A stretch of DNA of 64,000 bases from the NCBI RefSeq assembly GCF_006539165.1, contig NZ_BJMM01000008.1, forward strand, positions 1 through 64,000, written 5' to 3'. The stretch's first letter is position 1. Each line of letters begins with the position of its first letter. The position numbers and the translations under genes are program-made. The notes under the pieces were generated by a model. The model worked only from the letters and a program-made list of their open reading frames with translations, ran no database searches and was not told the origin of the DNA. This document shows positions 24,087 to 32,501 of the stretch, one piece after another. The stretch is from Streptomyces cacaoi (GTDB lineage: Bacteria > Actinomycetota > Actinomycetes > Streptomycetales > Streptomycetaceae).

Positions 24087-24950
24087 TCAGCCGGGCTCCC
24101 GGGCCGTGTCGGTGAGGGTCCACATGGCCAGGAGGTCGAGTGCCTGTCTGGACGAGGAGCCCGGTTCGGCGGTGTAGAAGAAAAGGGTGTTGTCGGGGTC
24201 TTCCGGCAGGGTCAGCGTCTCGTATTCCACGGTCAGTTCGCCGACGAGGGGATGGTGGAGGCGTTTGGAGCCGTGGGTGCGCTGGTGGACCCGGTGTTGT
24301 TCCCACCAGTAATGGAATGCGGTGCTCTTTTCGCGGAGTTCGGCGATGAGTTCGTTCGTGGCCCGGTCGTCCGGTGCCCGTCCGGCTTCCAGGCGCAGGT
24401 TTTCCACGGCGGCGCGTGCCTGTTCCTCCCAGTCGACGAACAGGGACCGGGGTTCTTCGTCGAGGAACATCCAGCGGGCGTAGTTGCGGTGCCGGGCGGG
24501 CAGTTGGTCGAAATCGGTGAAGAGGGCCTTCGCCATCCAAGTGGCCGCCAGGACGTCGCTGCGGCGGCCGAGGACCAGGACGGGCTCGCCGTCGAGCGCG
24601 TCGACGAGCTGGTGGAGGCCTGGGCGGAGCCTCGGGACGCTCCGGCTGTGACGCCGTGACGGCGCGTCCGTCACCCCGACGAGGGTGTGGACGTAGGCGC
24701 GTCCCGCCTCGTCGAGGTCCAGGGCGCGGCAGAGCGCGTCCACGACCCCGGGCGACGGGGTGATCGGGCGTCCTTGTTCGAGCCGGGCGTAGTAGTCGGT
24801 CGACACGCCGGCCAGGCGCGCGACCTCTTCGCGGCGCAGGCCCGGAACCCGCCGCGCACGGCTGTCCGGCGGCAGACCGGCCCGCTCGGGATCCCTGTGA
24901 CTGCGCGCCTTCCGCAGGAAGCTTCCCAGCTCACGGTTGTTGTCGGCCAT
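24087..24950 (-). CDS. XRE-family regulator with MmyB-like ligand domain
   Basis: 287 residues. The helix-turn-helix is VPGLRREEVARLAGVSTDYY followed by ARLEQGRPITPSPGVVDALC. The remainder (about 105-287) is the MmyB-like domain with WMAKALFTDFDQLP, NYARWMFLDEEPR, HPLVGELTVEYETLTLPED and FFYTAEPGSSS. Such proteins bind fatty-acid-like or other ligands and usually regulate a neighbouring oxidoreductase. It is divergent from the DJ-1/PfpI gene (339 bp apart), its likely target. ATG at 24948-24950. Confidence 0.9.
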   Translation of the reverse strand: MADNNRELGSFLRKARSHRDPERAGLPPDSRARRVPGLRREEVARLAGVSTDYYARLEQGRPITPSPGVVDALCRALDLDEAGRAYVHTLVGVTDAPSRRHSRSVPRLRPGLHQLVDALDGEPVLVLGRRSDVLAATWMAKALFTDFDQLPARHRNYARWMFLDEEPRSLFVDWEEQARAAVENLRLEAGRAPDDRATNELIAELREKSTAFHYWWEQHRVHQRTHGSKRLHHPLVGELTVEYETLTLPEDPDNTLFFYTAEPGSSSRQALDLLAMWTLTDTAREPG

Positions 24951-25289
24951 GCCGCGCAGTATCGCGAACGGGGGCGTTCTCCCGCGTGGGTCTGTGCGTC
25001 CTAGGTTGCCGGGTCCGCTGTCGTGCAGGGCCTGCCGGGGGCGCTCGCGGGGGTCGGTGGCGGGCCATGCTGGAGGTACGTCCTCGGGGCGAGCGGCAGA
25101 GGACGGAACGCGGCATGCGCACGGCACGAAGGAGCGGCCGAGGCGTTTTCCGGACGGGCGGCCGATGAGCGGACCGACGGTTGGCGCTCTGTTGTTTTCC
25201 GTGCCCATTGCGTCATGCCCCGGCCGCTGATTTCCCGGAGCGATGTGCCGTCTGCTCCGGATGTCTCTCCATGGAAAAGGAATGGATTC

Positions 25290-25988
25290 ATGATCAAGGG
25301 CAAGGTTCTCATCGTCATGTCGGCCGCGCGTGTGTGGGAGCGCACCGACGGATCGCAGTATCCGACGGGTTACTGGGCGGAGGAACTGGCCGCTCCGCAC
25401 GAGAAGTTCGTGGAGGCCGGTTACACGGTCGACTTCGCCTCTCCGGGCGGGGTGTTGCAGCCGCTGGACGAGCACAGCGCCGACCCGGCGGTCGCGGGGG
25501 AGGAGTGCGGTCGCTACGTGGCGCACGCCCGGAAGGCGCTGGAGGAGTTCGGCCCGCTGCTGAAGCTCGGCGAGGTCGAGAGCGCCGACTACGCCGCGGT
25601 GGTGCTGCCCGGCGGCCACGGCCCGGTCGTCGACCTCTTCCAGGACGCCGATCTGGGCCGTCTGCTGGTCGAGGCGGACCGGGAAGGGAAGCTCATCGGT
25701 GCGGTCTGCCACGGTCCGGCCGGGCTGCTGAGCGCCAGGGACGAGGACGGCAACTGGCTCTTCGCCGGCCGCAGGATGACGGCGTTCACCGACGAGGAGG
25801 AGCAGCTGTTCGGCACCGCCGAGGGCGCTCCGTGGCTGCTCGCCTCCCGGCTGCGGGAGCTGGGCGCCGACCACGTCGCGGGGGCGGCCTACGAGCAGCA
25901 CAACATCGTCGACGGCAACCTCTTCACCGGCCAGAACCCGGCCTCCAGCACCCGGCTGGCCGAGGACATGATCGCCGCCCTGCGCTGA
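25290..25988 (+). CDS. DJ-1/PfpI-family protein (type 1 glutamine amidotransferase-like)
   Basis: 232 residues. The nucleophile elbow is LIGAVCHGPAGLL with Cys140, preceded by the acid-bearing loop AAVVLPGGHGPVVDLF. Long insertions (RVWERTDGSQYPTGYWAEEL and the segment after DEDGNWLFAGRRMTAFTDEE) are typical of the Hsp31/glyoxalase-like branch, which converts methylglyoxal or repairs glycated molecules. ATG at 25290 has AAAAGGAA seven bases upstream. Divergent from the MmyB-type regulator. A strong terminator follows. Confidence 0.88.
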   Translation: MIKGKVLIVMSAARVWERTDGSQYPTGYWAEELAAPHEKFVEAGYTVDFASPGGVLQPLDEHSADPAVAGEECGRYVAHARKALEEFGPLLKLGEVESADYAAVVLPGGHGPVVDLFQDADLGRLLVEADREGKLIGAVCHGPAGLLSARDEDGNWLFAGRRMTAFTDEEEQLFGTAEGAPWLLASRLRELGADHVAGAAYEQHNIVDGNLFTGQNPASSTRLAEDMIAALR

Positions 25989-25997
25989 CACCGACCC

Positions 25998-26049
25998 GGC
26001 GCACGAAGGGCGGGCCCCGCGCCCCTGCGAGGGACCCCCTTCGTGCGCC
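25998..26049 (+). terminator. long-stem hairpin after the DJ-1/PfpI gene
   Basis: A perfect 13-bp stem GGCGCACGAAGGG / CCCTTCGTGCGCC with a 26-base GC-rich loop begins 10 bp after the stop codon. Such T-poor hairpins serve as terminators in Streptomyces. Confidence 0.7.
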
Positions 26050-26448
26050 ACCGGGGAACCAGCCCGTGGCGCACGCCGACGCCGTGCCGGCCGACGGGGC
26101 GGTCGCCCTCGACACAGCGCACGCGGCCCGGCCGACTGGGCGGCGGTTCCTCCCCGCAGCCGGGCCCCCGGGGCCGGTCCGCGGGCCCCTCCGTTCCGGC
26201 ATCCGCGCCGCCCCGCCGGGGCCGGTGCGTGGCCCCGTGGACTCCTGCCGCTCCTTGCCGATGGCCGAACGGCGCACCTCGGCGGGCCGGGCGGGGATAG
26301 ACTCCCCGATGACCGTTCGCCGCTGTCCGGCGGTGCCAACGACGCCTCCCGGCAGTGGAGTTGAGGGAGGCGGCGGCCGGGCCGGGGGCCTCCCGCGGAG
26401 GGTGCCGTCGGCCGTCCGCCGTGTAAGGGACCGGCCCGCGGGGGTTCG
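26050..26448. other. 400 bp with no gene seen
   Basis: GC-rich sequence between the terminator and the VAO-type flavoprotein gene. No open frame has convincing codon use. It must carry the flavoprotein promoter; no clear repeat or operator was noticed. Confidence 0.45.
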
Positions 26449-27885
26449 ATGAGGGAAGCGGCGCTCGACGTGTGGCGTGCGCTGATCGGCGCTGAGCACG
26501 TGCTGGCCGGTCCGGCGGCACCCGCGGCGGCCGGTGGGTGCACGTTCGCCGGGGCGCCGGCCCCGGAAGCCGTCCTGCTGCCCGGTACGGACGAGGAGGC
26601 CGCCGCCTGCCTCCGGGCGGCGCACACCCGGCGGATCCGGGTCCACCCCGTGAGCACGGGCCGCAACTGGGGCTACGGGTCCGGGTGTCCGCCGGAGGCC
26701 GGAGCGGTGGTGCTGCGGCTCGCCCGGCTCGACTCGGTGCTCGATTTCGACGACGAGCGCGGGCTCGTGCGGGTGCAACCCGGGGTGACCTTCGGCCGGC
26801 TGGCCGCCTTTCTCCGCGCGCACGGCGGACGCTGGTGGCCGCCCTCGGTGGGCGCCGGCCCCGATGTGTCGGTCGTCGGCAACGTCCTCCAGCGCGGTCT
26901 GGGGCAGGGGCCCTACCGTGAACTGGGCTCCCACGTCGAAGCGTTGACGGGGCTGTGCCCGGACGGGACGGCGTTCGGCGCGGCCACCGGGCGGCCCGGG
27001 CCCGACCCGGCCGGGCTTCTGTTCCAGGGCGGGCCCGCCGTGGTGACCTCCCTGACGCTGCGGCTGTGCGCGGCTCCGGCACTGCGGCAGCGCGTCACGT
27101 TCCGGGTACCCGATGCGGCGGCTCTGCCGGAGGTGATCGAAGGGGCCCGGGAAATGCTGCGCCACGGCGGGGGCCTGGCCGCGGACGTCCTCGACCGCGC
27201 CCGGGTCGCCTCGCAGCGTCCGCCCGGTGCCACCGGCGAAGAGCTGCCCGAACTGCTGACCGGGGCGTGGACCGGCGGGGCCGAACTGTGGGCCCCGGAC
27301 GAGGACGCCCTCTCGTCGCTGCGCCGCAGGGCCCTGGCCTGGGCCGCCGCGCACGGCGACCGGTGGCACATGACGCCCCCGCGGACGGGCGCACCCGCGC
27401 CCGAGGACGGGGACGCCGACCCGTACGCCGGGCTGGCGTGCGCGTACCGGCCCCGGCCCCACGCCTGGCACACGGCACGCTCAGCGGGCACCGCGCCCGA
27501 CCCGGACCGGGACGGCTGCGGTGTGCTGTGGTACGCGCCGGCCCTTCCGATGCGGGGTGCGGACGTCGCGCGCGTGGTCGGGGCGGTCGACCGGATCTGC
27601 GCGGAGGAAGGGCAGGAGGCAGGCATCACCCTGCGCCTCGGGCCGCGTGAACTGTACTGCGTGACCGGCCTGTTCTGGGACCGTGACGAGGCCGGGGCGG
27701 ACGCCCGCGGCGCACGCTGCCATGCCCGTCTCGTCGAGGAGGGCGCCCGGATCGGGGTGTTCCCGTACCGGCCCGTGCTCGGCGGATGGCCCGAGGAGGC
27801 CGTGGACACGGGAACCCGGCAGGTCCTGGCACGCGTGCGGGCCGCACTGGACCCGCACGCGGTGCTGGGCCGGCCTCCGGGCTGA
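26449..27885 (+). CDS. VAO/PCMH-type FAD-linked oxidoreductase
   Basis: 478 residues. The FAD-binding type 4 domain covers about 40-220, with RIRVHPVSTGRNWGYGSG, RVQPGVTFGRLAAFLRAHGG and SVVGNVLQRGLGQGPYRELG, as in vanillyl-alcohol oxidase and 4-cresol dehydrogenase. The C-terminal cap (about 240-478) includes ITLRLGPRELYCVTGLFWDR. It would oxidise a phenolic or allylic alcohol or a similar substrate. ATG at 26449 is close to GGGGTTCG and lacks a strong ribosome site. The gene converges on the 1223-codon gene, with only 5 bp between stops, and may belong to the isoprenoid/TULIP locus to the right. Confidence 0.82.
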   Translation: MREAALDVWRALIGAEHVLAGPAAPAAAGGCTFAGAPAPEAVLLPGTDEEAAACLRAAHTRRIRVHPVSTGRNWGYGSGCPPEAGAVVLRLARLDSVLDFDDERGLVRVQPGVTFGRLAAFLRAHGGRWWPPSVGAGPDVSVVGNVLQRGLGQGPYRELGSHVEALTGLCPDGTAFGAATGRPGPDPAGLLFQGGPAVVTSLTLRLCAAPALRQRVTFRVPDAAALPEVIEGAREMLRHGGGLAADVLDRARVASQRPPGATGEELPELLTGAWTGGAELWAPDEDALSSLRRRALAWAAAHGDRWHMTPPRTGAPAPEDGDADPYAGLACAYRPRPHAWHTARSAGTAPDPDRDGCGVLWYAPALPMRGADVARVVGAVDRICAEEGQEAGITLRLGPRELYCVTGLFWDRDEAGADARGARCHARLVEEGARIGVFPYRPVLGGWPEEAVDTGTRQVLARVRAALDPHAVLGRPPG

Positions 27886-27890
27886 GGCGG

Positions 27891-30800
27891 CTACATCTTG
27901 CCTGCGGCGGTTTTCATGGCGCAGTCCTTGGCGGTGTTCCAGAGGGCTTCGCCCAGCTCCCGCAGGACGATGTCGGGGTGCTCGACGAAGTACCCGGTGG
28001 TGCCGTTCCAGGTGTCGATCCCGAAGGGGCCGGGGTCGATCGTCACGGATCCCAGGGTGACGCCGCCGACCTTGACGGTGCCGCTGGCCTCGATACCGAC
28101 GTGCACGCCGCGTGCGCCGGCTTCGACGGAGAATCCGCCCGAGACGCTGACGTCCAGCATGTCCCCGCTGTGTGCCGACCACGCGGGGGCGGGGATCCTG
28201 AACGACAGGGAGGCATGGGCGGACGCCGAAAGACCGGCGCCGGTCACGCTGCACTGCAAGGTGGCCTTGAGGAAGCCGAGGTCGAGGTCGAAATCGAAGA
28301 GGAAGCCTTCGCGGCCGAGTTCCGCGTCCAGGGAGAGGGACAGATCGAGAAACTTCACCCTGCCGGAGAGGGCAAGGATCTTCTCGGGAACGGTGCCGTT
28401 CTTGATGTCCGCGAGGTCCAGCAGGAACTGCGGGCCCTTGGTGCCCTGGGCATCGGACAGCTTGAGCACGCTGCCGAACTCGATCGGCTTGGCGATATCG
28501 CTCTTGGCGTAGATCCCCTTGGTGCTGAAGCGGAGTTCGAAACGCCATTCGTTGCCGAAGAATCCGACATCACCCTTGGCGTAGAAGCCCTGTTCCCATT
28601 TCTCGTGCGTGTCGGGGTTCTCCCAGCCGCCGGGTACGGGGACCGCACAGAGCAGCAACTCCTTCAGCACGATCTGCTGGAGGACGTGCAGCACCGAGGG
28701 CGGGTCCGGCACGACGATCCGCACGATGTCGTACAGCGAGACCCCCTTGTTCTTGGAGCCGGTGTCGAGTTCGAAGTAGAAGGCCGAGACGGACGGCGGA
28801 TCGAAACTCCCGAACACCGCCAGCGCCAGATTCGCCTCACCCACGGTGACCGATCCGCCGCCGCCCAGGGAGACGATGCCGTCGGACAGCATCACCTCGA
28901 CGTAGAAGGCATGGATGTCGAAGCCCTCGATACCGAAGGCGTTCTTCCATGCGGGTCGGTTCGCACCGGTGGCAACCGCCTCGCCGGCCACGGCTCCGTC
29001 GCCGGTGAGGAACCTCGCCGGTGAGCCCGTGGCGTCGTGGACGAGCCGCCCGTCCGGGCCGTACCAGGGGTCGGCGGTGAGCAGGGTGCGGCCCGGAGCG
29101 TCGAGGGCCAGCGCCGTCTGGTGCGGCTCCAGCGCCCCGGCAGCCGCTTCCGCCGTGGCGGCCGGCGCGAGGACGAGAGCCAACGCGACCGACCAGCCGG
29201 TGTCGCCCTTGCGTACCGATCCGCCGCCGGTGAACCGGAGCTTCGGCACGCCGAGTTCGGTGAGGTCGAGGACGAACGTCGTCTCCAGCTCGATCTCGAA
29301 ATCCGCGGGGACGACCGTCAACGTCAGGCTGCCGAGTCCCGCGGCGGACTGCTCCTCACCGATGACCGCGCGGAACCGCGAACGTGCCACGTCGGCGGCG
29401 AGGAGAGCGGACAGCTTGACGGAGTGGGCGTCGGGAAAGAGATGCGTGAGGAACGCCAGCTCCTTTCCGAAGGTGATCTCGGTGAAGAAGGTCAGGCCCT
29501 TGTCGAGCTTCTCCGGGAGCGTGGACGGAAGTCCCTTGTCGACGAGTTTCTGGTCGTCCGCCGTGCACACGGCCAGCCCCGAGTTGCGGAATCCGAGGTG
29601 GGCCAGGAACTCCAGGTGGTCCGCCCATCCCGGCACGTCACCGGGCGACCAGGACCAGTTGTCCTGCCAGATGGCGGCCACGAAAACGGTCTTCGCCTCG
29701 TCCTCGCCGCTCTTGGCGGCCTTTCCGAGGAGGCCCAGCGCCTTGCCGTCGAAATCGACGTCGGTGCTGAGGAGGAGTTCGTACCCGTGTCCCACGCCCA
29801 CCGTGGCCTTGGGCTGCTTGAGCACGATGGTGGGGAGCCCGTCCGGCAGAGGGACTCCGGCGTCGGCCGTCAACTGCTGGACAAGCGAGGTGAGCCGGAC
29901 GTCGGGGAGCTTCCCGGTCAGGCTGAACCTGCCGGGGATCTCCCAGACCACATCGAAGCTGATGCTGTTCTTGAGATCGGTGACGGGGGCGAGCTGCGCG
30001 GTCGCCGAAAGCTTGGCACTCGTCTCGTGGGAGGATTTTCCGGATTTCCGGCTCTCGCCGGTCTCCTGGCCCTCCGTGCCCGCCTCGGTCTCCCGGACAC
30101 CCTGGGGCTCCTCGGCCTTCTTGAGCTCCTTGCCCTTTTCTGCCTCGTGGGCCCCGTCCGATTTCCCGCTCTCGGTGTCGGACTTCCCGTCTTCCTCGGT
30201 CTTCCGGGACAGCTCCAACGCCGCGTCGGTGAGCGTGATCCTGGCGGCGCCCAGATTCAGCGGCACCTCGCCTTCGGCCTCGGCGTCGAGTGAGAACTCG
30301 CCCTTGGTGGGGGTGGCTTCGCCGGCGAACTTCTTCAGCGTGATCTCCGGCACCCCGGTGAGGTCGGCCCGGGGCAGGAAATTCCGTACGACGTCGGCCA
30401 GTTCGGCGGTGGTTCCGTCCGCCGGCGAGAGGGTGAGCGTTCCCGGCGGAACCCGGCCCTTGGCCGTCATCCGCACGCTCTGCGCGACGGTGAAATCGCC
30501 GTAGGCGACAGCGGACGCGGAACGGCCGGACGTCAGCGGGTTGTCGACCTCCAGCTCTCCGCCGACCTCCGTCACCTTCAGTCGGCCGCCGGCGATCTCC
30601 CAGGCGACCTCCGGCTTCGCCACGGCCTTGCCCGTCACCTTCGTCACGGCCTGCCCGAGGTCCGGGAGCCCGGCCGGGTCGAGTGTGACGCTCAGTTCGG
30701 TGAGCTGCACGGTGTCGCCCAGCGCGAACCCCTGCCTGGCGAACCGCGCGACGGCCTCGCCCGTCCCCGGCCACGCCTCCAGCTCCCCGACCCCGGCGCC

Positions 30801-31562
30801 CGCGGGCAGCCGGTCCGCGTCGAGCACGATCGTCCCGCTCCGGACAGGGGCGCTGAGCTGCGCGCCCGTCCCCTGCCCGAGGGTGAGCTGTGCGCCCAGC
30901 CGCAGCCCGTAGGAGGTCTCCGCGTTCTCCTTGCGGGAGCCGGCCCACAGGAAGAAGGCGGCCCCGAGGCTGCTCCCGCTGTCCCGGGCGGCCGACGAGA
31001 GCTGGATGTCCGCCTTGCCCTCGGCCCTGCCGATCGGCCCGGTCAGCGCGAGTGTGCCGTCGCTGACCGGCAGCAGCGCGGACAGGGCGCCCAGCGCTTC
31101 GGGGACCTCGGCCTGCGCCGCGTGGAACGTGAGCCCGGCATCGAGCGCCGGCCGGTCCGGCGTCGCCGGCTGCGGCACCGAGCTGAGATGGAGCCAGGGC
31201 TGCCGTGGGAACGCGAGGGACGCGAGGGGGGATTCCTTCGTCTCGGGGAAGGAGACGCTGAACGACCAGCCGTCCCCGAGCGGGAACGGCAGGTGGAGAG
31301 AGGGGGTGCCGTCCTTCGGGTCGACGGCCAGCGCGACGTCGGTCACCTGCCGGTCCGCGACGCCCAAAACGGTGGTCTTCCCCGAGAGGAGAACGCCCGT
31401 ATCGACGTTCCGCGCTCTCACGTTCCACAGGGAGAAGGTGCCTTTCAGCCAGGTGTCGACGAGTTCGGCGGCCTTCCCTCCGCCGAGGTCCCGGGTATGG
31501 AGTGTCAGGACCTTCCCTGTGATTCTGGAGGCGATCAGTTGCTGGAGTCCCGCGACATCCAT
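27891..31562 (-). CDS. 1223-residue beta-rich protein, DUF6603-like, unknown function
   Basis: A very long protein with no signal peptide and no enzymatic motif. It consists of many amphipathic beta strands with alternating hydrophobic residues (SVTVGEANLALAVFGSF, FLFDFDLDLGFLKATLQ, EFGSVLKLSDAQ). A low-complexity charged linker lies at about 450-515 (KTEEDGKSDTESGKSDGAHE and similar). The C-terminal third repeats GGSVTV- and DLSLSLDAEL-type strands, like DUF6603 proteins, which look like long beta-helical or lipid-transfer-like scaffolds. The start MDVAGLQQLIASRITGKVLT resembles that of the other beta-rich proteins of this locus. Its promoter region overlaps the isoprenoid-synthase gene on the other strand. 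The DUF6603 match is from memory. Confidence 0.7.
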   Translation of the reverse strand: MDVAGLQQLIASRITGKVLTLHTRDLGGGKAAELVDTWLKGTFSLWNVRARNVDTGVLLSGKTTVLGVADRQVTDVALAVDPKDGTPSLHLPFPLGDGWSFSVSFPETKESPLASLAFPRQPWLHLSSVPQPATPDRPALDAGLTFHAAQAEVPEALGALSALLPVSDGTLALTGPIGRAEGKADIQLSSAARDSGSSLGAAFFLWAGSRKENAETSYGLRLGAQLTLGQGTGAQLSAPVRSGTIVLDADRLPAGAGVGELEAWPGTGEAVARFARQGFALGDTVQLTELSVTLDPAGLPDLGQAVTKVTGKAVAKPEVAWEIAGGRLKVTEVGGELEVDNPLTSGRSASAVAYGDFTVAQSVRMTAKGRVPPGTLTLSPADGTTAELADVVRNFLPRADLTGVPEITLKKFAGEATPTKGEFSLDAEAEGEVPLNLGAARITLTDAALELSRKTEEDGKSDTESGKSDGAHEAEKGKELKKAEEPQGVRETEAGTEGQETGESRKSGKSSHETSAKLSATAQLAPVTDLKNSISFDVVWEIPGRFSLTGKLPDVRLTSLVQQLTADAGVPLPDGLPTIVLKQPKATVGVGHGYELLLSTDVDFDGKALGLLGKAAKSGEDEAKTVFVAAIWQDNWSWSPGDVPGWADHLEFLAHLGFRNSGLAVCTADDQKLVDKGLPSTLPEKLDKGLTFFTEITFGKELAFLTHLFPDAHSVKLSALLAADVARSRFRAVIGEEQSAAGLGSLTLTVVPADFEIELETTFVLDLTELGVPKLRFTGGGSVRKGDTGWSVALALVLAPAATAEAAAGALEPHQTALALDAPGRTLLTADPWYGPDGRLVHDATGSPARFLTGDGAVAGEAVATGANRPAWKNAFGIEGFDIHAFYVEVMLSDGIVSLGGGGSVTVGEANLALAVFGSFDPPSVSAFYFELDTGSKNKGVSLYDIVRIVVPDPPSVLHVLQQIVLKELLLCAVPVPGGWENPDTHEKWEQGFYAKGDVGFFGNEWRFELRFSTKGIYAKSDIAKPIEFGSVLKLSDAQGTKGPQFLLDLADIKNGTVPEKILALSGRVKFLDLSLSLDAELGREGFLFDFDLDLGFLKATLQCSVTGAGLSASAHASLSFRIPAPAWSAHSGDMLDVSVSGGFSVEAGARGVHVGIEASGTVKVGGVTLGSVTIDPGPFGIDTWNGTTGYFVEHPDIVLRELGEALWNTAKDCAMKTAAGKM

Positions 31563-32477
31563 GGTGGCTCAACTCTCCTTTCCGGAACGGCCACGCGGAC
31601 GGCCGGCCCGCACGGCTTCGGTGTCGTTCTGCAGACTCCGGACGTCGCGGCTCTGCGCGCCCGGCTGAATCAGGTGGTCCTCGGAGCCGCCGACGGCCTC
31701 CCGGCCTCCGCCGCCGAGGACGTCCGTGCCGCACTGCGGCCCTATCTCGCAGGCGAGGCACGGGACTTCGTCCGTCTGTTCCCCGTTCCGCTCTGGTCCT
31801 TCCTGCACTGGGCGCTGCCGGACGGGGCGCCGCGTGCACACGCCGAGCGCGCGCACGCCCTCGCCCTGCTGCTGCACCTGTGGGACGACCACCTCGTCGA
31901 CGGACAGCTGCCGCTGACCTTCGCGCGGCTCCATCTGCGCGGTGCGGTGTGGAACGCGTTCACGGCGTCCGCGCGGGCCCTCTGTGCCGGACTGGGCGCC
32001 CCCGAGGACCGGGTGCGCGAACACGGCGACACCTACCTGGACGCCGTCACGGCCGCCGGCGACCCGGCCGGGGGACTGGCCGGCCACTGCGCCCTCTTCG
32101 AGAGGCAGGCGGCGGTGTGGACGCTGGTTCCCCGGGTCCTGGAGGAGACGGGCACCGCCCCCGGCGGGCTGGTGGCCGTCGTCCGGAACGTGGCCGTGGC
32201 CTGGCGGCTCACCGACGATGTGTCCGACCTCCCCGACGACGCGGCCGACCGGGTACGCAGCGGGGTCTGGTACGCGCTCGGCGAGCGGAGCCGTGAGCTG
32301 TGGACGCGGGGGCGCGCGGACGCCGTCCCGGAGCAGGAACTGCGGGCAGCGGCGGCGCGGCTGAGGGACCGTGCCGCCGTGCTGCTCCGCGAGGCCGAGG
32401 ACGCCGCCGGCCGCGCCGAGCTGTCCGGTCTGCGGCAGGAAGTCTCCCTGGCCCGGCAGGGGTTGACCTCCGGGTGA
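31539..32477 (+). CDS. class I isoprenoid-synthase-fold protein
   Basis: 312 all-helical residues. Two aspartate motifs sit where prenyl synthases have them: DDHLVD at 116-121 (in LLLHLWDDHLVDG) and DDVSD at 226-230 (in AWRLTDDVSDLPDD). The NSE motif of terpene cyclases is absent, and so are the GGKRLRP and R-R substrate residues of chain-elongating synthases. It could be an atypical prenyltransferase, a cyclase or a regulatory partner. No ATG lies after the divergent gene's start. A TTG at 31539 with GGAGG eight bases upstream fits best, overlapping the divergent 1223-codon gene by 24 bp; ATG at 31497 is an alternative. Converges on the next gene. Confidence 0.75.
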   Translation: MLESRDIHGGSTLLSGTATRTAGPHGFGVVLQTPDVAALRARLNQVVLGAADGLPASAAEDVRAALRPYLAGEARDFVRLFPVPLWSFLHWALPDGAPRAHAERAHALALLLHLWDDHLVDGQLPLTFARLHLRGAVWNAFTASARALCAGLGAPEDRVREHGDTYLDAVTAAGDPAGGLAGHCALFERQAAVWTLVPRVLEETGTAPGGLVAVVRNVAVAWRLTDDVSDLPDDAADRVRSGVWYALGERSRELWTRGRADAVPEQELRAAAARLRDRAAVLLREAEDAAGRAELSGLRQEVSLARQGLTSG

Positions 32478-32501
32478 GGCGCGGGTGGGCATCCGGGCGG
32501 G

